A DNA stretch of 64,000 nt from Palauibacter sp965207805 (GTDB taxonomy: Bacteria; Gemmatimonadota; Gemmatimonadetes; Palauibacterales; Palauibacteraceae), in assembly GCA_965207805.1 (NCBI GenBank), contig OZ242312.1, positions 2,170,001 through 2,234,000 on the forward strand, given 5' to 3'. A program made the translations under genes and the position numbers. A model generated the notes under the pieces. It was not told the origin of the DNA, searched no databases, and saw only the letters and a list, made by a program, of their open reading frames with translations. Positions within the stretch are counted from its first letter, which is position 1, and the number at the start of each line of letters is the position of its first letter. Below, one piece after another: positions 34,641 through 43,261 of the stretch.

Positions 34641-36178
34641 TCGATGTCCGCCGTAGCCGGCAGCAAGCGCAGGATCACGGTAACGGGCTCCCCTCCCTCA
34701 TAGACCGCTTCGAAACGGCTCGGAAAAGCGCGAATGGCCGGGATCAGGTATCGCCCGGTCGTCCCGCTCACCTGGTCCACAACCACGTAGCTGGCCCCCA
34801 TCGCGTCGAGGCCTTCCATGACGGTCGCCGCATCGGCCGAGAACGGATACACATCCCCGCGCCGGCGAGAATACCAATAGAAGAGACGCGGCTTGCGATT
34901 GACGATGACCGCTTCGGGCAGCGTGTTCTCTTGAGCCCAGCGCGCCGAGGCGTAAAGGCTCGACGAGGCCGGCACATCGCACGGACGATCCGCCCGGTAG
35001 GACGCGATACAGGCAACGCGGCCGGGGATCACGTTCGCGGCCCAGGTGACCCCGAATATCGCGATACCCACGGGGACCGCCAAACGCAGCCACCGGACTT
35101 CGGGGCGGAGGGGAAGCCGCCACAGTGCCGAGAGCGCCAGCAACAGGACCACGGGCAGCAGGGGAAGCAGGAAACGCCGGTCCGTCCATACCGACGGCCA
35201 GAGAACGATGAGGCCGGCGTACAGGACCGCGAAGATCTCCGGAGCCCCGAGGCGACCGCGGGCTGCGCTCGTCCACCGAAGCAGGGCCGCTGCAGCCGCC
35301 GTCACGCCGAGAATGGCTCGGCCGCCGGCCGGGCCCTCTCCCGGGCCCAGCAGGATGTCGGGGAGCACACGGCTCACGTGAGCCCAGAAGTTCTGGGCTG
35401 TTCGCTCGATGAGGCCTGCAAAACTCACCGCCCCCGCCTCCGGCGAGTACGGGTCGACAAGAAGGAGAACGGCAAGGTATCCGGGCTGATCCGCGGCCGC
35501 CCAGCGCTGATAGAGTGCCCAAGCAGCAAGCGTGCCCACAGCCACAAGCATCGTCCACGCGGCCCTCCGATACTGCCGCGCGAGAAGCCATGCCAACGGC
35601 AAGGCCACCAACACTGTCATGCCGGCAGTACGCGTGGCGAAGGCTCCGATGGCGGCACCCATCGCGAGTAACGCCCCTCGCCCATCATCCCGCTGCGATA
35701 GCCAGAGAGCCACAACGATCAGCAGCACGAACGGTCCTTCGCTGAGCACATAGTGCCCGTACTCCAGCAAGGTCGGATTCACCGCAAGCAGGCCCGCTGC
35801 CGCGAGGGCCGGCCCGCCCCCTATCCATTGCCGCCCGAAATGCGCCGTGGCCCACACGGTCATGGCCGTCGTCAGGAGAATGGCGACCTTGGCCACATGC
35901 ACGCCTCCGATCCACCCCAGGCCGGCGAGCATCAGCGGCAGCAACGGAGGGTATCTGGCGTGCAGCGGCGTCCCGGGAAGGTGCAGGTCGCGATAACCCT
36001 CTCCGCTCCGGAGCGCGTCGCCGAGAATGAGATAGCCCGCGTTGTCTCCACCAGGAAAAAGAGTGGGCTCGAAGACCAACAGGCCAAGCAGCAGGTGGAC
36101 GAACGCAAATCCAAGCGCCGTGAGCCCGAAGGCGTCCCGAACGAATCCCCTGCCCTCGGTCGTAAGAGGGTCGCTCAT
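34637..36178 (-). CDS. ArnT/PMT-like GT-C glycosyltransferase
   Basis: A 513-aa integral membrane enzyme with about 11 helices. The first periplasmic loop has GGDNAGYLILGDALRSGEGY then LPGTPLHARYPPLLPLM, the acidic plus YPP/L motif of PMT/ArnT-type transferases that take sugar from polyprenyl phosphate. A soluble periplasmic C-terminal domain follows (TLPEAVIVNRKPRLFYWYS). Acceptor unknown: protein, LPS or another lipid. ATG 36178 overlaps the GT4 gene's stop as ATGA. Confidence 0.82.
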   Translation of the reverse strand: MSDPLTTEGRGFVRDAFGLTALGFAFVHLLLGLLVFEPTLFPGGDNAGYLILGDALRSGEGYRDLHLPGTPLHARYPPLLPLMLAGLGWIGGVHVAKVAILLTTAMTVWATAHFGRQWIGGGPALAAAGLLAVNPTLLEYGHYVLSEGPFVLLIVVALWLSQRDDGRGALLAMGAAIGAFATRTAGMTVLVALPLAWLLARQYRRAAWTMLVAVGTLAAWALYQRWAAADQPGYLAVLLLVDPYSPEAGAVSFAGLIERTAQNFWAHVSRVLPDILLGPGEGPAGGRAILGVTAAAAALLRWTSAARGRLGAPEIFAVLYAGLIVLWPSVWTDRRFLLPLLPVVLLLALSALWRLPLRPEVRWLRLAVPVGIAIFGVTWAANVIPGRVACIASYRADRPCDVPASSSLYASARWAQENTLPEAVIVNRKPRLFYWYSRRRGDVYPFSADAATVMEGLDAMGASYVVVDQVSGTTGRYLIPAIRAFPSRFEAVYEGGEPVTVILRLLPATADIE

Positions 36179-37419
36179 CGCCGGATGCCCTGCGAACCCG
36201 GGCCACCGCGCCGAGAGAGGGCTGCACCGTAGCACGCCAGGAGGCGGTCCACGATGCCCGGCAGCCCGAAGTGTTCGCGCATGTGCGCCCTTCCCCTCTC
36301 GACGCGGGCCCGTGCCGCAGCCGGGTCCTCGACGACCCGCATGATGGCGTCCGCCAGCGCGCCGGCGTCGCCGGGCGGTACGAGCAGGCCCGTCTCGCCG
36401 TGCCTTACGATGTCCGGGATGCCGCCGACATCGGACGCGATCAGGGGCAGCCCGAATTCGAGCGCTTCGAGGAGGACCACGCCGAGCCCCTCCGTGTCGC
36501 CCTTGCCGTCCACGATCGCCGGCAGGACGAAAAGATCGCTCGTTCGGTACGCCTCGCCCAGCGCTGCCTCATCGACCCGGCCCGCGAAGCGCACGAACGG
36601 GTCGACGCCGACGCGGCGAGCCTCGGCTTCCAGCGGGGCGGCCCCGGGCCCATCGCCGACCACCGTGAGGGTCGCGTCGGCGCGCTCCCGAACGCGGGCC
36701 AGGGCCCGTATCAGGATATGCACGCCCTTCCGCTCCACAAGGCGGCCCACGAAGAGGAGCCGCACCGGTCCCGCGCGCTCCCTCGGCCGGGCCTCCACGG
36801 TGGCGCCGTCGGGTAGCGGCCGGTCGGAAATGGCCGCGCTGAAGGGAATCACGGGCACTTCGCGCGACGTGTACCGGGCCACGGCCGCCGCCGTCGCGGT
36901 CGAGATCGCCGTCACGGCGTCGGCACTCTCGATCGACCAGCGCAGGAACGGCACCGCCCAGCGGAGACGACGTTCGATCCAGCGGATCTCGACGGAATAG
37001 AAGCTCGAGACGACCGCCGTCCGCTCGGATGACGCTCGCGCCAGGGCGCCGAACCAGCCGTGCGGAACAGGCCAGTGCACATGGATCACGTCGGGGGGCG
37101 ACGATGCCCCGAGACCGATCGACGCCAGGCTGCCCCCCAGCATATACCCCGGCAGAAGCGCGGCGTAGGCCGGCCGGCGGCGAAGGCGGTCCGGCGCGGT
37201 CTCCTCGTGCGTGAGGGTTTCGAGCCGGGCCGGGGCATACCGGAAGCGGTGCACGGGGATCCCCCGCCACTCCGTGGCGCCTCCGCCGCGGTACGCGGGC
37301 GCCAGCACGCCGACCTCCAGGCCCCGTTCGCGCAGGCCGAGCAGCAGTCTTCCGAGCCAGGGGGTGATCACGTCGTCATCGTGGCGCGGGAAGGCCGTGA
37401 CGACATGAACCACCTTCAC
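36175..37419 (-). CDS. GT4-family glycosyltransferase
   Basis: A 414-aa GT-B enzyme. The N-terminal half starts VKVVHVVTAFPRHDDDVITPWLGRL; the C-terminal half carries LLFVGRLVERKGVHILI and the GT4 donor site EGLGVVLLEALEFGLPLIASDVGGIPDIV (quoted in part; E-x7-E pattern EGLGVVLLE). It transfers a nucleotide-sugar to a growing cytoplasmic glycan or lipid. GTG 37419 overlaps the GT2 stop. It could be mistaken for BshA, but its context is glycan synthesis. Confidence 0.85.
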   Translation of the reverse strand: MKVVHVVTAFPRHDDDVITPWLGRLLLGLRERGLEVGVLAPAYRGGGATEWRGIPVHRFRYAPARLETLTHEETAPDRLRRRPAYAALLPGYMLGGSLASIGLGASSPPDVIHVHWPVPHGWFGALARASSERTAVVSSFYSVEIRWIERRLRWAVPFLRWSIESADAVTAISTATAAAVARYTSREVPVIPFSAAISDRPLPDGATVEARPRERAGPVRLLFVGRLVERKGVHILIRALARVRERADATLTVVGDGPGAAPLEAEARRVGVDPFVRFAGRVDEAALGEAYRTSDLFVLPAIVDGKGDTEGLGVVLLEALEFGLPLIASDVGGIPDIVRHGETGLLVPPGDAGALADAIMRVVEDPAAARARVERGRAHMREHFGLPGIVDRLLACYGAALSRRGGPGSQGIRR

Positions 37420-38342
37420 GGGCTTCCGCCGCGCTTGAGGTCCTCGATCTCGTCCCGCAGTTGCGCCATCGTCTCCGCGAGGAAGCCGAGGACGAAGAGG
37501 AGGAGGCCTCCCACGACCAGAAGAAGCACCAGCGTGAGCAGCGGACGATACCCGAGGCCGAACCCGAAGCGCAGCACGAGCGCGGCAAGCCCGGTGACGC
37601 AGCCCGCCGCGATCATCGCGAGGCCGCTCGTGCCGAAGAAGAGCAGCGGCTTGCGCCCGAACACGAGCTGGAACCACACGGAGACCATGTCCAGCATCCC
37701 GATCAGGATGCGCCGGCGCCCCGAGAACTTGGGCTCGCCGTGCCGCCGCGGGAGGAGGTCGATGTCCAGTTCGCCGAGCCGGTATCCCCGGGCATGGGCG
37801 AGCACGACGAAATAGCGGTGCCAGTCGTGCCGCAGCCTCAGCCCCGTGAGGACGTCGGCACGGAACGCCTTCATGGAGTTGAGATCGCGAACGGGCACCT
37901 TGAAGATCGCACGCGCGAGCCGGTTGTAGATGGACGACGTGAAGCGTTTCTCGTAGCGCCCCACCTTGCGGCCCGCGACGAGGTCGTACCCCTCGTCCAG
38001 CATCGCCGCGAAGCGCGGAATCTCCTCCGTGGAATGCTGCAGATCCGCGTCGAAGAGGACGAGATACTCCCCGCGGGCAGCCGCGGCGGCCGTGAGCATC
38101 GCCTCCGTCTTCCCCCGGTTCGCCCGGTGCCGCAGCACGACGGCCCCCCCGCCCAGCCCGGCCCGCGCGGCCGCCTCCTCCGCAGCCTCCGCCGTCCCAT
38201 CGCCGGAACCATCGTCGACCAGTACGACCTCGGCCGCAAGATCGTGCTCCGTGAACGTCGCCGCGAGTTCCGCGAACAGTTCGGGCATGTTCTCGGCTTC
38301 GTCGTACGCCGGAACGATGACCGAGATTCTCGGATCGCTCAT
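37416..38342 (-). CDS. GT2 glycosyltransferase with two C-terminal membrane helices (GtrB/ArnC/CsbB-like)
   Basis: A 308-aa enzyme: N-terminal GT-A domain (VIVPAYDEAENM, LVDDGSGDGT, NRGKTEAMLTAA, LFDADLQHSTEEI, SMKAFRADVL), then two membrane helices at about 225-290. This is the form that makes polyprenyl-phosphate sugars at the membrane for export (GtrB, ArnC, CsbB). It fits the GT-C and flippase-like genes downstream. ATG 38342 overlaps the rpoN stop as ATGA, making rpoN and this cluster one transcript. Confidence 0.87.
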   Translation of the reverse strand: MSDPRISVIVPAYDEAENMPELFAELAATFTEHDLAAEVVLVDDGSGDGTAEAAEEAAARAGLGGGAVVLRHRANRGKTEAMLTAAAAARGEYLVLFDADLQHSTEEIPRFAAMLDEGYDLVAGRKVGRYEKRFTSSIYNRLARAIFKVPVRDLNSMKAFRADVLTGLRLRHDWHRYFVVLAHARGYRLGELDIDLLPRRHGEPKFSGRRRILIGMLDMVSVWFQLVFGRKPLLFFGTSGLAMIAAGCVTGLAALVLRFGFGLGYRPLLTLVLLLVVGGLLLFVLGFLAETMAQLRDEIEDLKRGGSP

Positions 38343-39766
38343 ACGCGCCTGCGCAACCGCGCCGAGAGGATCCCGAGCTGGTCCCGGTACTTCGCCACCG
38401 TGCGGCGGGCGATCCGAACTCCCGCCTTCTGCAGGCGGGCGGTGATCTCGTGATCGCTGAGCGGCGCCGTCGGGTCCTCCTCCGTCACCAGCTTGCGGAT
38501 CCGGGCGCGCACGCCCTCCGACGACAGGTCCTCTCCCTCGAGCGTCGAATAGCCGCCCGAAAAGAAGAACTTGAGCGGATAGAGTCCGCGCGGCGTCTGA
38601 ACGTACTTGCCGTTGGTCACGCGCGAGACGGTGGATTCGTGCATCTCGATGTGCTTCGCCACATCGCGCAGCGTGAGCGGCCGCAGGTGTTCGACGCCCT
38701 TCTCGAAGAAGTCGTGCTGCCGTTCGACGATAAAATCCATCACCTTCAGCATCGTCTGCCGGCGCTGCTCGATCGCCTGGATCAACCACCGGGCGCTGTT
38801 CAGCCTTTCCGAGATGAACGCCTTGTTTTCCCCCTGGAACCGGGCGCGATCCGCAGCCACGTCCCGGTAGACGGGCGAGAGCTTCAACCGCGGCAGCGAC
38901 GTGTCGCCGTGCGAGACGCGATACCGCCCCTCGACCTTCTCCACCGTCAGATCCGGGATGACATAGGAGTCCGACGTGTCCGCAAACCTGAGACCGGGTT
39001 TGGGATCGAGCTTCGCGATCTCGTCCGCCGCCGTCTGCACGGCGCGCGGGGTGATGCCGTACTCTTCCGCCAGTTCGGGCCATCGGCGGTTCGCGAGATC
39101 GTCGAAGTGCCCGTCCACGATCCGGTAGGCCAGCGACCGCTCCCGCCCGCGATCCCGCAGCTGCAGCAGGAGCGTCTCGCGCAGGTCCCGGGCCGCAATG
39201 CCGCTCGGTTCGAAGGACTGGATCCGGGCGAGCATCTCCTCGACGTCCTCCCGCGAGACCTCCTCCAGCGCCTCGATGATCCGCTCGAGCGGGCATGAGA
39301 GGAACCCGTCGCGGTCCACGTTGCCGATGATCTCTTCGCCGATCCGCAGTTGGCGCTCGCCGAGACGGAGGAGGTTCAACTGTTCGTGGAGATGATCCCA
39401 GAGACTCCGCGTGGCGGCCGCCGCGGGCGTGTAGGACTCCCGGTCGCCGTATTCCTCCCGCCGCCCGCCCGCATCGAAGTCGTCGAGGAGGATATCCTCC
39501 CAGTCTACCTCGTCCGCCTCCTCCACGCGGTCATCTCCCGCATCCTCGGCCAGGGCGTCCTGCAGGTCGTCGCCGGCGTCGTCCGGCTCGTCTCCGGGTT
39601 CCACGAGGTCGAGGAACGGGTTGTCGACGAGTGCCTGTCTCAGGTGGCCCTGAAGGTCGAGCAGCGGCATGTGCAGAAGGTCCATCGCCTGGTAGAGACG
39701 AGGCTGCGCCTTCTGTTCCTGCCGCAGGTGGAGACCCGCGGCGAGATTCGGCCGTCCCGGTGCCAT
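38339..39766 (-). CDS. rpoN: RNA polymerase sigma-54 factor RpoN
   Basis: Sigma-54 directs RNA polymerase to -24/-12 promoters that need activator ATPases. The 475-aa protein has the Gln/Leu-rich activator-interacting region I (RQEQKAQPRLYQAMDLLHMP), an acidic region II (about 60-105), the core-binding domain, the HTH (LRDVAKHIEMHESTVSRVTNGKYVQTPRG, quoted by key residues STVSRVT), and the RpoN box ARRTVAKYRDQLGI near the C-terminus. lptB lies 2 nt upstream, the classical lptB-rpoN order. A GT2 follows with overlap. Confidence 0.96.
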   Translation of the reverse strand: MAPGRPNLAAGLHLRQEQKAQPRLYQAMDLLHMPLLDLQGHLRQALVDNPFLDLVEPGDEPDDAGDDLQDALAEDAGDDRVEEADEVDWEDILLDDFDAGGRREEYGDRESYTPAAAATRSLWDHLHEQLNLLRLGERQLRIGEEIIGNVDRDGFLSCPLERIIEALEEVSREDVEEMLARIQSFEPSGIAARDLRETLLLQLRDRGRERSLAYRIVDGHFDDLANRRWPELAEEYGITPRAVQTAADEIAKLDPKPGLRFADTSDSYVIPDLTVEKVEGRYRVSHGDTSLPRLKLSPVYRDVAADRARFQGENKAFISERLNSARWLIQAIEQRRQTMLKVMDFIVERQHDFFEKGVEHLRPLTLRDVAKHIEMHESTVSRVTNGKYVQTPRGLYPLKFFFSGGYSTLEGEDLSSEGVRARIRKLVTEEDPTAPLSDHEITARLQKAGVRIARRTVAKYRDQLGILSARLRRRV

Positions 39767-39768
39767 GT

Positions 39769-40494
39769 TCAGAGCCTGAAGTCCTCCCCGAGGTACAGTT
39801 GCCGGGCTTCCGGATCGTTCACGAGGTGGTCCGCCTCGCCGTGCACCAGGATCTTGCCCTCGAACAGGAGGTACGCGCGGTCCGTGATCGACAGCGTCTC
39901 GCGCACGTTGTGGTCGGTGATGAGAACCCCCAGACCCTTGTCCCGCAGGCCCCGCACGATGCGCTGGATGTCGTCGATCGCAATCGGATCGACCCCGGTG
40001 AAGGGTTCGTCGAGCAGCAGGAACTTGGGCCGGGTCGCCAATGCCCGAGTGATCTCCAGCCGCCGTCGCTCCCCCCCGGAGAGCGAATAGGCCTTGTTCG
40101 CCCGAAGGTGCTTGATGGACAGTTCGTCGAGCAACGCCTCGAGGCGGTCGCGCCGCTCCTGCCGCGACATCTTGATGGTCTCGAGAATCGCCATCACGTT
40201 CTGTTCGACGGTGAGTTTCTGGAAGACCGACGCCTCCTGAGGGAGGTAGCCGATGCCGGCTCGCGCCCGCCGGTACATGGGCCAGCTCGTGAGCTCGTCG
40301 CGATCGAGGTAGACGCGTCCCTTATCCGCCTTGAGCAGGCCGACGATCATGTAGAAGGTCGTGGTCTTCCCGGCCCCGTTCGGGCCGAGCAGTCCGACGA
40401 CCTCTCCCTGCCGCACCTCGATCTCCACCTGGTTTACGACGCAGCGCCGCTTGAAGGAGCGGACGAGGCCTTCGGCCCGCAATACACTGCTCAA
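39769..40494 (-). CDS. lptB: LPS export ABC transporter ATP-binding protein LptB
   Basis: LptB is the ATPase that drives extraction of LPS from the inner membrane with LptF/LptG. Walker A is GPNGAGKTTTFYMI, the Q-loop precedes YLPQEASVFQ, the ABC signature is LSGGERRRLEI and Walker B is FLLLDEPFTGVDP, followed by switch His in TDHNVRE. 241 aa, normal. The ATG overlaps the lptA stop. lptF/lptG are not in this window. Confidence 0.97.
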   Translation of the reverse strand: MSSVLRAEGLVRSFKRRCVVNQVEIEVRQGEVVGLLGPNGAGKTTTFYMIVGLLKADKGRVYLDRDELTSWPMYRRARAGIGYLPQEASVFQKLTVEQNVMAILETIKMSRQERRDRLEALLDELSIKHLRANKAYSLSGGERRRLEITRALATRPKFLLLDEPFTGVDPIAIDDIQRIVRGLRDKGLGVLITDHNVRETLSITDRAYLLFEGKILVHGEADHLVNDPEARQLYLGEDFRL

Positions 40495-42389
40495 CGGGAT
40501 CTCCCGGGTCTGAGGGCCGGAAGCGCGCCGGGCGTCGCGCGCCGCTCCCGTCCCGGTTGGCGGTTACGCAAGGCAAGCTGCACATCCGGGCTGCGGGAGT
40601 GCCCGCGCCGGCTCACGGTGTCCGGGGGTGCGCCGACCGTATCGGGTGCCGCGGTCGTGCTGTCGGCCACGGCTGCCGTGCTGTCGGCCACTGCCGCGCT
40701 ATCCGCCACTGCCGCGCTATCCGCCATGGCTGCGCTATCCGCCGGTGACGGCGTCCCGAACGCCTCCCGCGGTTCCAGGTAGGCGCCGATCGCGTGTTCC
40801 CCCTCGACCCCCGTGGGTTCTCCCCCCTCGAAGTCCACCTGAATGCGCCGTGCCACGAGGTAGTTCAGCGATGGTCGCGCACTCGTCGTCGAATCCCGAA
40901 CCATCCTGTAGAAGGCGCTGGCATTCCCATCGAGCACGAGTTGCTGCATGAAAGGGTCGGGCGCGGACACCGAGTCCGTGACCGGGGCAGCAGAGCGCTC
41001 GAATACCGCGATGAGCGTATCGCCGCGCGCCCAGTTCGCGGAACCGTCGGTCGGCAGTTCGATCTCCGCGGGCCCGTCGGCCTCCGCCTCCGCTTCGGTT
41101 GTGTTCGGGGCGGCGGCTGCGGCGGTGTCCTGGGCGGCGGTTGCGGCGGTGTCCGGGGTGGCGGCTGTGACGGTGTCCTGGGCGGCGGCTGTGACGGTGT
41201 CCTGGGCGGCTGCTGCGGCCGTGTCCGGCGCGGGGACCGCGGCGGTGTCCGGGGCGGCGGCTGCCGTGGTGTCCGGGGCGGCGGCCGTCGTATCGGCGGC
41301 GGTCGAATCCGGAGTCGTCGTATCGCCAGCGGTTGAGTCGGCGGCGGCGGAATCGCCCGCAGCGGCCTCCGGCTCGGGTGGCACCGCCCATGACGAGTCG
41401 CGCTGGACCGCGACCGCGCTGCCCACGGCATATGCAGTGTCGATCTGACCCGCGTACATCACGAAGTGAATCGAATCACCGCGAAGCTCGTGGCTGCCGG
41501 AGAGCGCCCGGCTCACTCCCTCCCCGTGCGCCTGCACCTGCTCCACCTCGCGATTCGCCAGATCGATGTCGACCAGCTCCGCCGCCACCTCGAATCTCTC
41601 CCCCGACGCGTAGCCGTCGCCGATGGCGTGGATTTCTTCGAGTTCCTGGTTCTGCGAAACGAACCGTATCGAATCGCCCTCCAGCCGGATTCCTTCGGCT
41701 TCGATCCACGGCTCGCCCCACAGGACGCCGAGGCCATCGGCGCGCGTGAGCATGGCGCTGTCCGCCTGGGCGTTCAGATCGCTGCGAGCTATGACCGCAT
41801 CCCCGTAGAAGCGGGCCTCGTCCTCTCCGGCGAAAACGGCCAGTTCCGATTCGATCTCGAACGGCTCCGGCGACTCGGTGTTCGTCGGATAGAACGTAAC
41901 CGTCGGCCTCCCCGGGGCGGTGGTGACGGCGTCGATGCCGGAGACGGCCCGCAGGAACTCCACGCGGGGACCGAGGAGCGTGGAATGATCCGTCAGACGG
42001 ACGAGTTCGACGTTTTCCTCGGCGATGATGAAGTCAGAAAGTTGAAAGTAGAGGAGCCGTTCCGACTTCAGCGTCCTTATCGAATCTTCGTAGACGACCC
42101 CGCCGAGGAGCTCGACCTGCCGGGGACCGTCGCGCTTTATCGCGCTGTCCGCCTCCATCGTGGCGGTTCCGCAGGTCCACAGATACCGGCCGCTGAGCAC
42201 CGTGACGTGCGCGCCGGTCACGTCGCGGTTCGTCACGCTCCTCGTGTCGGCTTCGAGTGGGCGCCACCGGAGACTGCACCGGTCGAGCGCCGACCCGACG
42301 CCGGCTTCGGGCTCCTGCGCGACGACGGGGCCGGTGAGCAATGCCGCCGCCGCGAGGCAGCTCGCAAACCCGATGCACCCGCGAGTCAC
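40491..42389 (-). CDS. lptA: LptA/OstA-like periplasmic LPS-transport protein with Asp-Thr/Ser-Ala tail
   Basis: A 632-aa protein, far longer than E. coli LptA (about 185 aa). After a signal peptide (to about VVAQ) come OstA-type beta-jellyroll segments (about 50-310: YLWTCGTATMEADSAIKR, LKSERLLYFQLSDFIIAEENVELVR, IRLEGDSIRFVSQ). A low-complexity region of about 65 aa encoded by eight 24-nt repeats (41101-41292) follows, then a further jellyroll-like part (LVLDGNASAFYRM) and a second repeat tail (40657-40749). It should form the periplasmic bridge for LPS. It could represent a LptA/LptD-N-terminal hybrid. ATGA overlaps lptC and lptB. Confidence 0.82.
   Translation of the reverse strand: MTRGCIGFASCLAAAALLTGPVVAQEPEAGVGSALDRCSLRWRPLEADTRSVTNRDVTGAHVTVLSGRYLWTCGTATMEADSAIKRDGPRQVELLGGVVYEDSIRTLKSERLLYFQLSDFIIAEENVELVRLTDHSTLLGPRVEFLRAVSGIDAVTTAPGRPTVTFYPTNTESPEPFEIESELAVFAGEDEARFYGDAVIARSDLNAQADSAMLTRADGLGVLWGEPWIEAEGIRLEGDSIRFVSQNQELEEIHAIGDGYASGERFEVAAELVDIDLANREVEQVQAHGEGVSRALSGSHELRGDSIHFVMYAGQIDTAYAVGSAVAVQRDSSWAVPPEPEAAAGDSAAADSTAGDTTTPDSTAADTTAAAPDTTAAAAPDTAAVPAPDTAAAAAQDTVTAAAQDTVTAATPDTAATAAQDTAAAAAPNTTEAEAEADGPAEIELPTDGSANWARGDTLIAVFERSAAPVTDSVSAPDPFMQQLVLDGNASAFYRMVRDSTTSARPSLNYLVARRIQVDFEGGEPTGVEGEHAIGAYLEPREAFGTPSPADSAAMADSAAVADSAAVADSTAAVADSTTAAPDTVGAPPDTVSRRGHSRSPDVQLALRNRQPGRERRATPGALPALRPGRSR
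40657..40749 (-). repeat. coding minisatellite, 18-nt period, in lptA
   Basis: One 21-nt unit followed by four 18-nt units (plus-strand unit GCGCTATCCGCCACTGCC with variants). On the coding strand it encodes repeats of the type ADSAAV. Repeat-length change in multiples of three would not disrupt the frame. Confidence 0.85.
41101..41292 (-). repeat. coding minisatellite, eight 24-nt units, in lptA
   Basis: Eight consecutive 24-nt units, each beginning GTGT(C/T)C on the plus strand, fill 192 nt exactly. The coding strand gives octapeptides such as AAAQDTVT and AAAPDTAA. Two units (41173 and 41149) are nearly identical, which suggests recent slippage. Confidence 0.92.
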
Positions 42390-43261
42390 CGGCGCGCCGC
42401 CGCCGTCGTATCGGGTGGTGTCTCGAGGCTGTCCGGAAGGGTCGCCGCCGAGGTATCGGGCGGTGCCTCCAAGCTGTCCGGCAGGGCCGCCGCCGTATCG
42501 GGCAGCGCCGTCACGCTGTCCGCTGCCGCCGCGGAATCCTGCGCGGGGGGCGCCTCCGGGTCGACCTGTGCCGCCGCTGAGTCCGCCGGCGCCGGTTCGT
42601 CCGCGACCTCCTCTCCGGCGGCGGGCGCCGCCCCAACTCCCGTCGTGTCCCCAGCCGGAACCGCCGGAAGAGGGACCGCCTCCGAGAAGGTGGCCACGGG
42701 GAGCATCTCTCCCTCCTGATTCAGGAGGACGAGCGAGTCGAGCGCGGGGTCCGACTCGAACGCCGTCCCCTCGAGCGTCAGACCCTCGACCGTCTGCAGG
42801 AACCGAAACGCAGTATCACCAAGCAGGCGACCATCCAGGTTCCGATATCGGAGGCGCTCCGTCTCTAAACGCTGGTCGTCCACGCGGTCCTCCACCACCA
42901 CCTGCCGCTCGGCCTCGAGATCGCCGGTGAGTTGATGGAAGATTCCGAACTCGGCGGTCACCTCGGTCGATTCCAATCCGTTCGGATCGAAGAACGTCAA
43001 CGTCATCCGCCGCAGGTGAATCTCGTTGTCCTCGCGCCATTCCGCCGTGTCGGCTTCCACCACGGCACGCCGGATTCCATCGCGCGTGACAAACGTCCGC
43101 ATCCCTCGCACGGCGGTATCCACCCCTTCGGGCAGCGGTTCGCTCGCGGTTGGAGGCGCATCGTCGGACCCGCACGCGGCCAGGAGAGGCAGCAGCGAAA
43201 CCCGGACGAACAGACTGAGCGCGCCGTCGCGGCGCGCGCGGCCCCTCCTTTCAACCCGCAA
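42386..43261 (-). CDS. lptC: LptC-like LPS-transport protein, predicted lipoprotein with repeat tail
   Basis: A 291-aa protein whose N-terminus has a lipobox-type end LLPLLAAC at about 25-32, so it is probably lipid-anchored rather than held by a helix as in E. coli LptC. The core (about 50-185) is the LptC jellyroll: VTRDGIRRAVVEADTAEWREDNEIHLR and the conserved GLESTEVTAEFGIFHQLTGDLEA (key residues T-A-x-G, G-D-LEA). The last 90 residues are Asp-Ser/Thr-Ala-Pro repeats (LPDSLEAPPDTSAA) like those in lptA. It links inner-membrane LptB2FG to LptA. It overlaps kdsC by 11 nt. Confidence 0.8.
   Translation of the reverse strand: MRVERRGRARRDGALSLFVRVSLLPLLAACGSDDAPPTASEPLPEGVDTAVRGMRTFVTRDGIRRAVVEADTAEWREDNEIHLRRMTLTFFDPNGLESTEVTAEFGIFHQLTGDLEAERQVVVEDRVDDQRLETERLRYRNLDGRLLGDTAFRFLQTVEGLTLEGTAFESDPALDSLVLLNQEGEMLPVATFSEAVPLPAVPAGDTTGVGAAPAAGEEVADEPAPADSAAAQVDPEAPPAQDSAAAADSVTALPDTAAALPDSLEAPPDTSAATLPDSLETPPDTTAAARR

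Noticed and set aside
36175..37419. BshA for the bshC pathway
   Set aside because: It lies in a glycan cluster and no BshA-specific features could be confirmed by eye.
41101..41292. Possible CRISPR array
   Set aside because: The units are contiguous 24-nt repeats without spacers, in frame within lptA.
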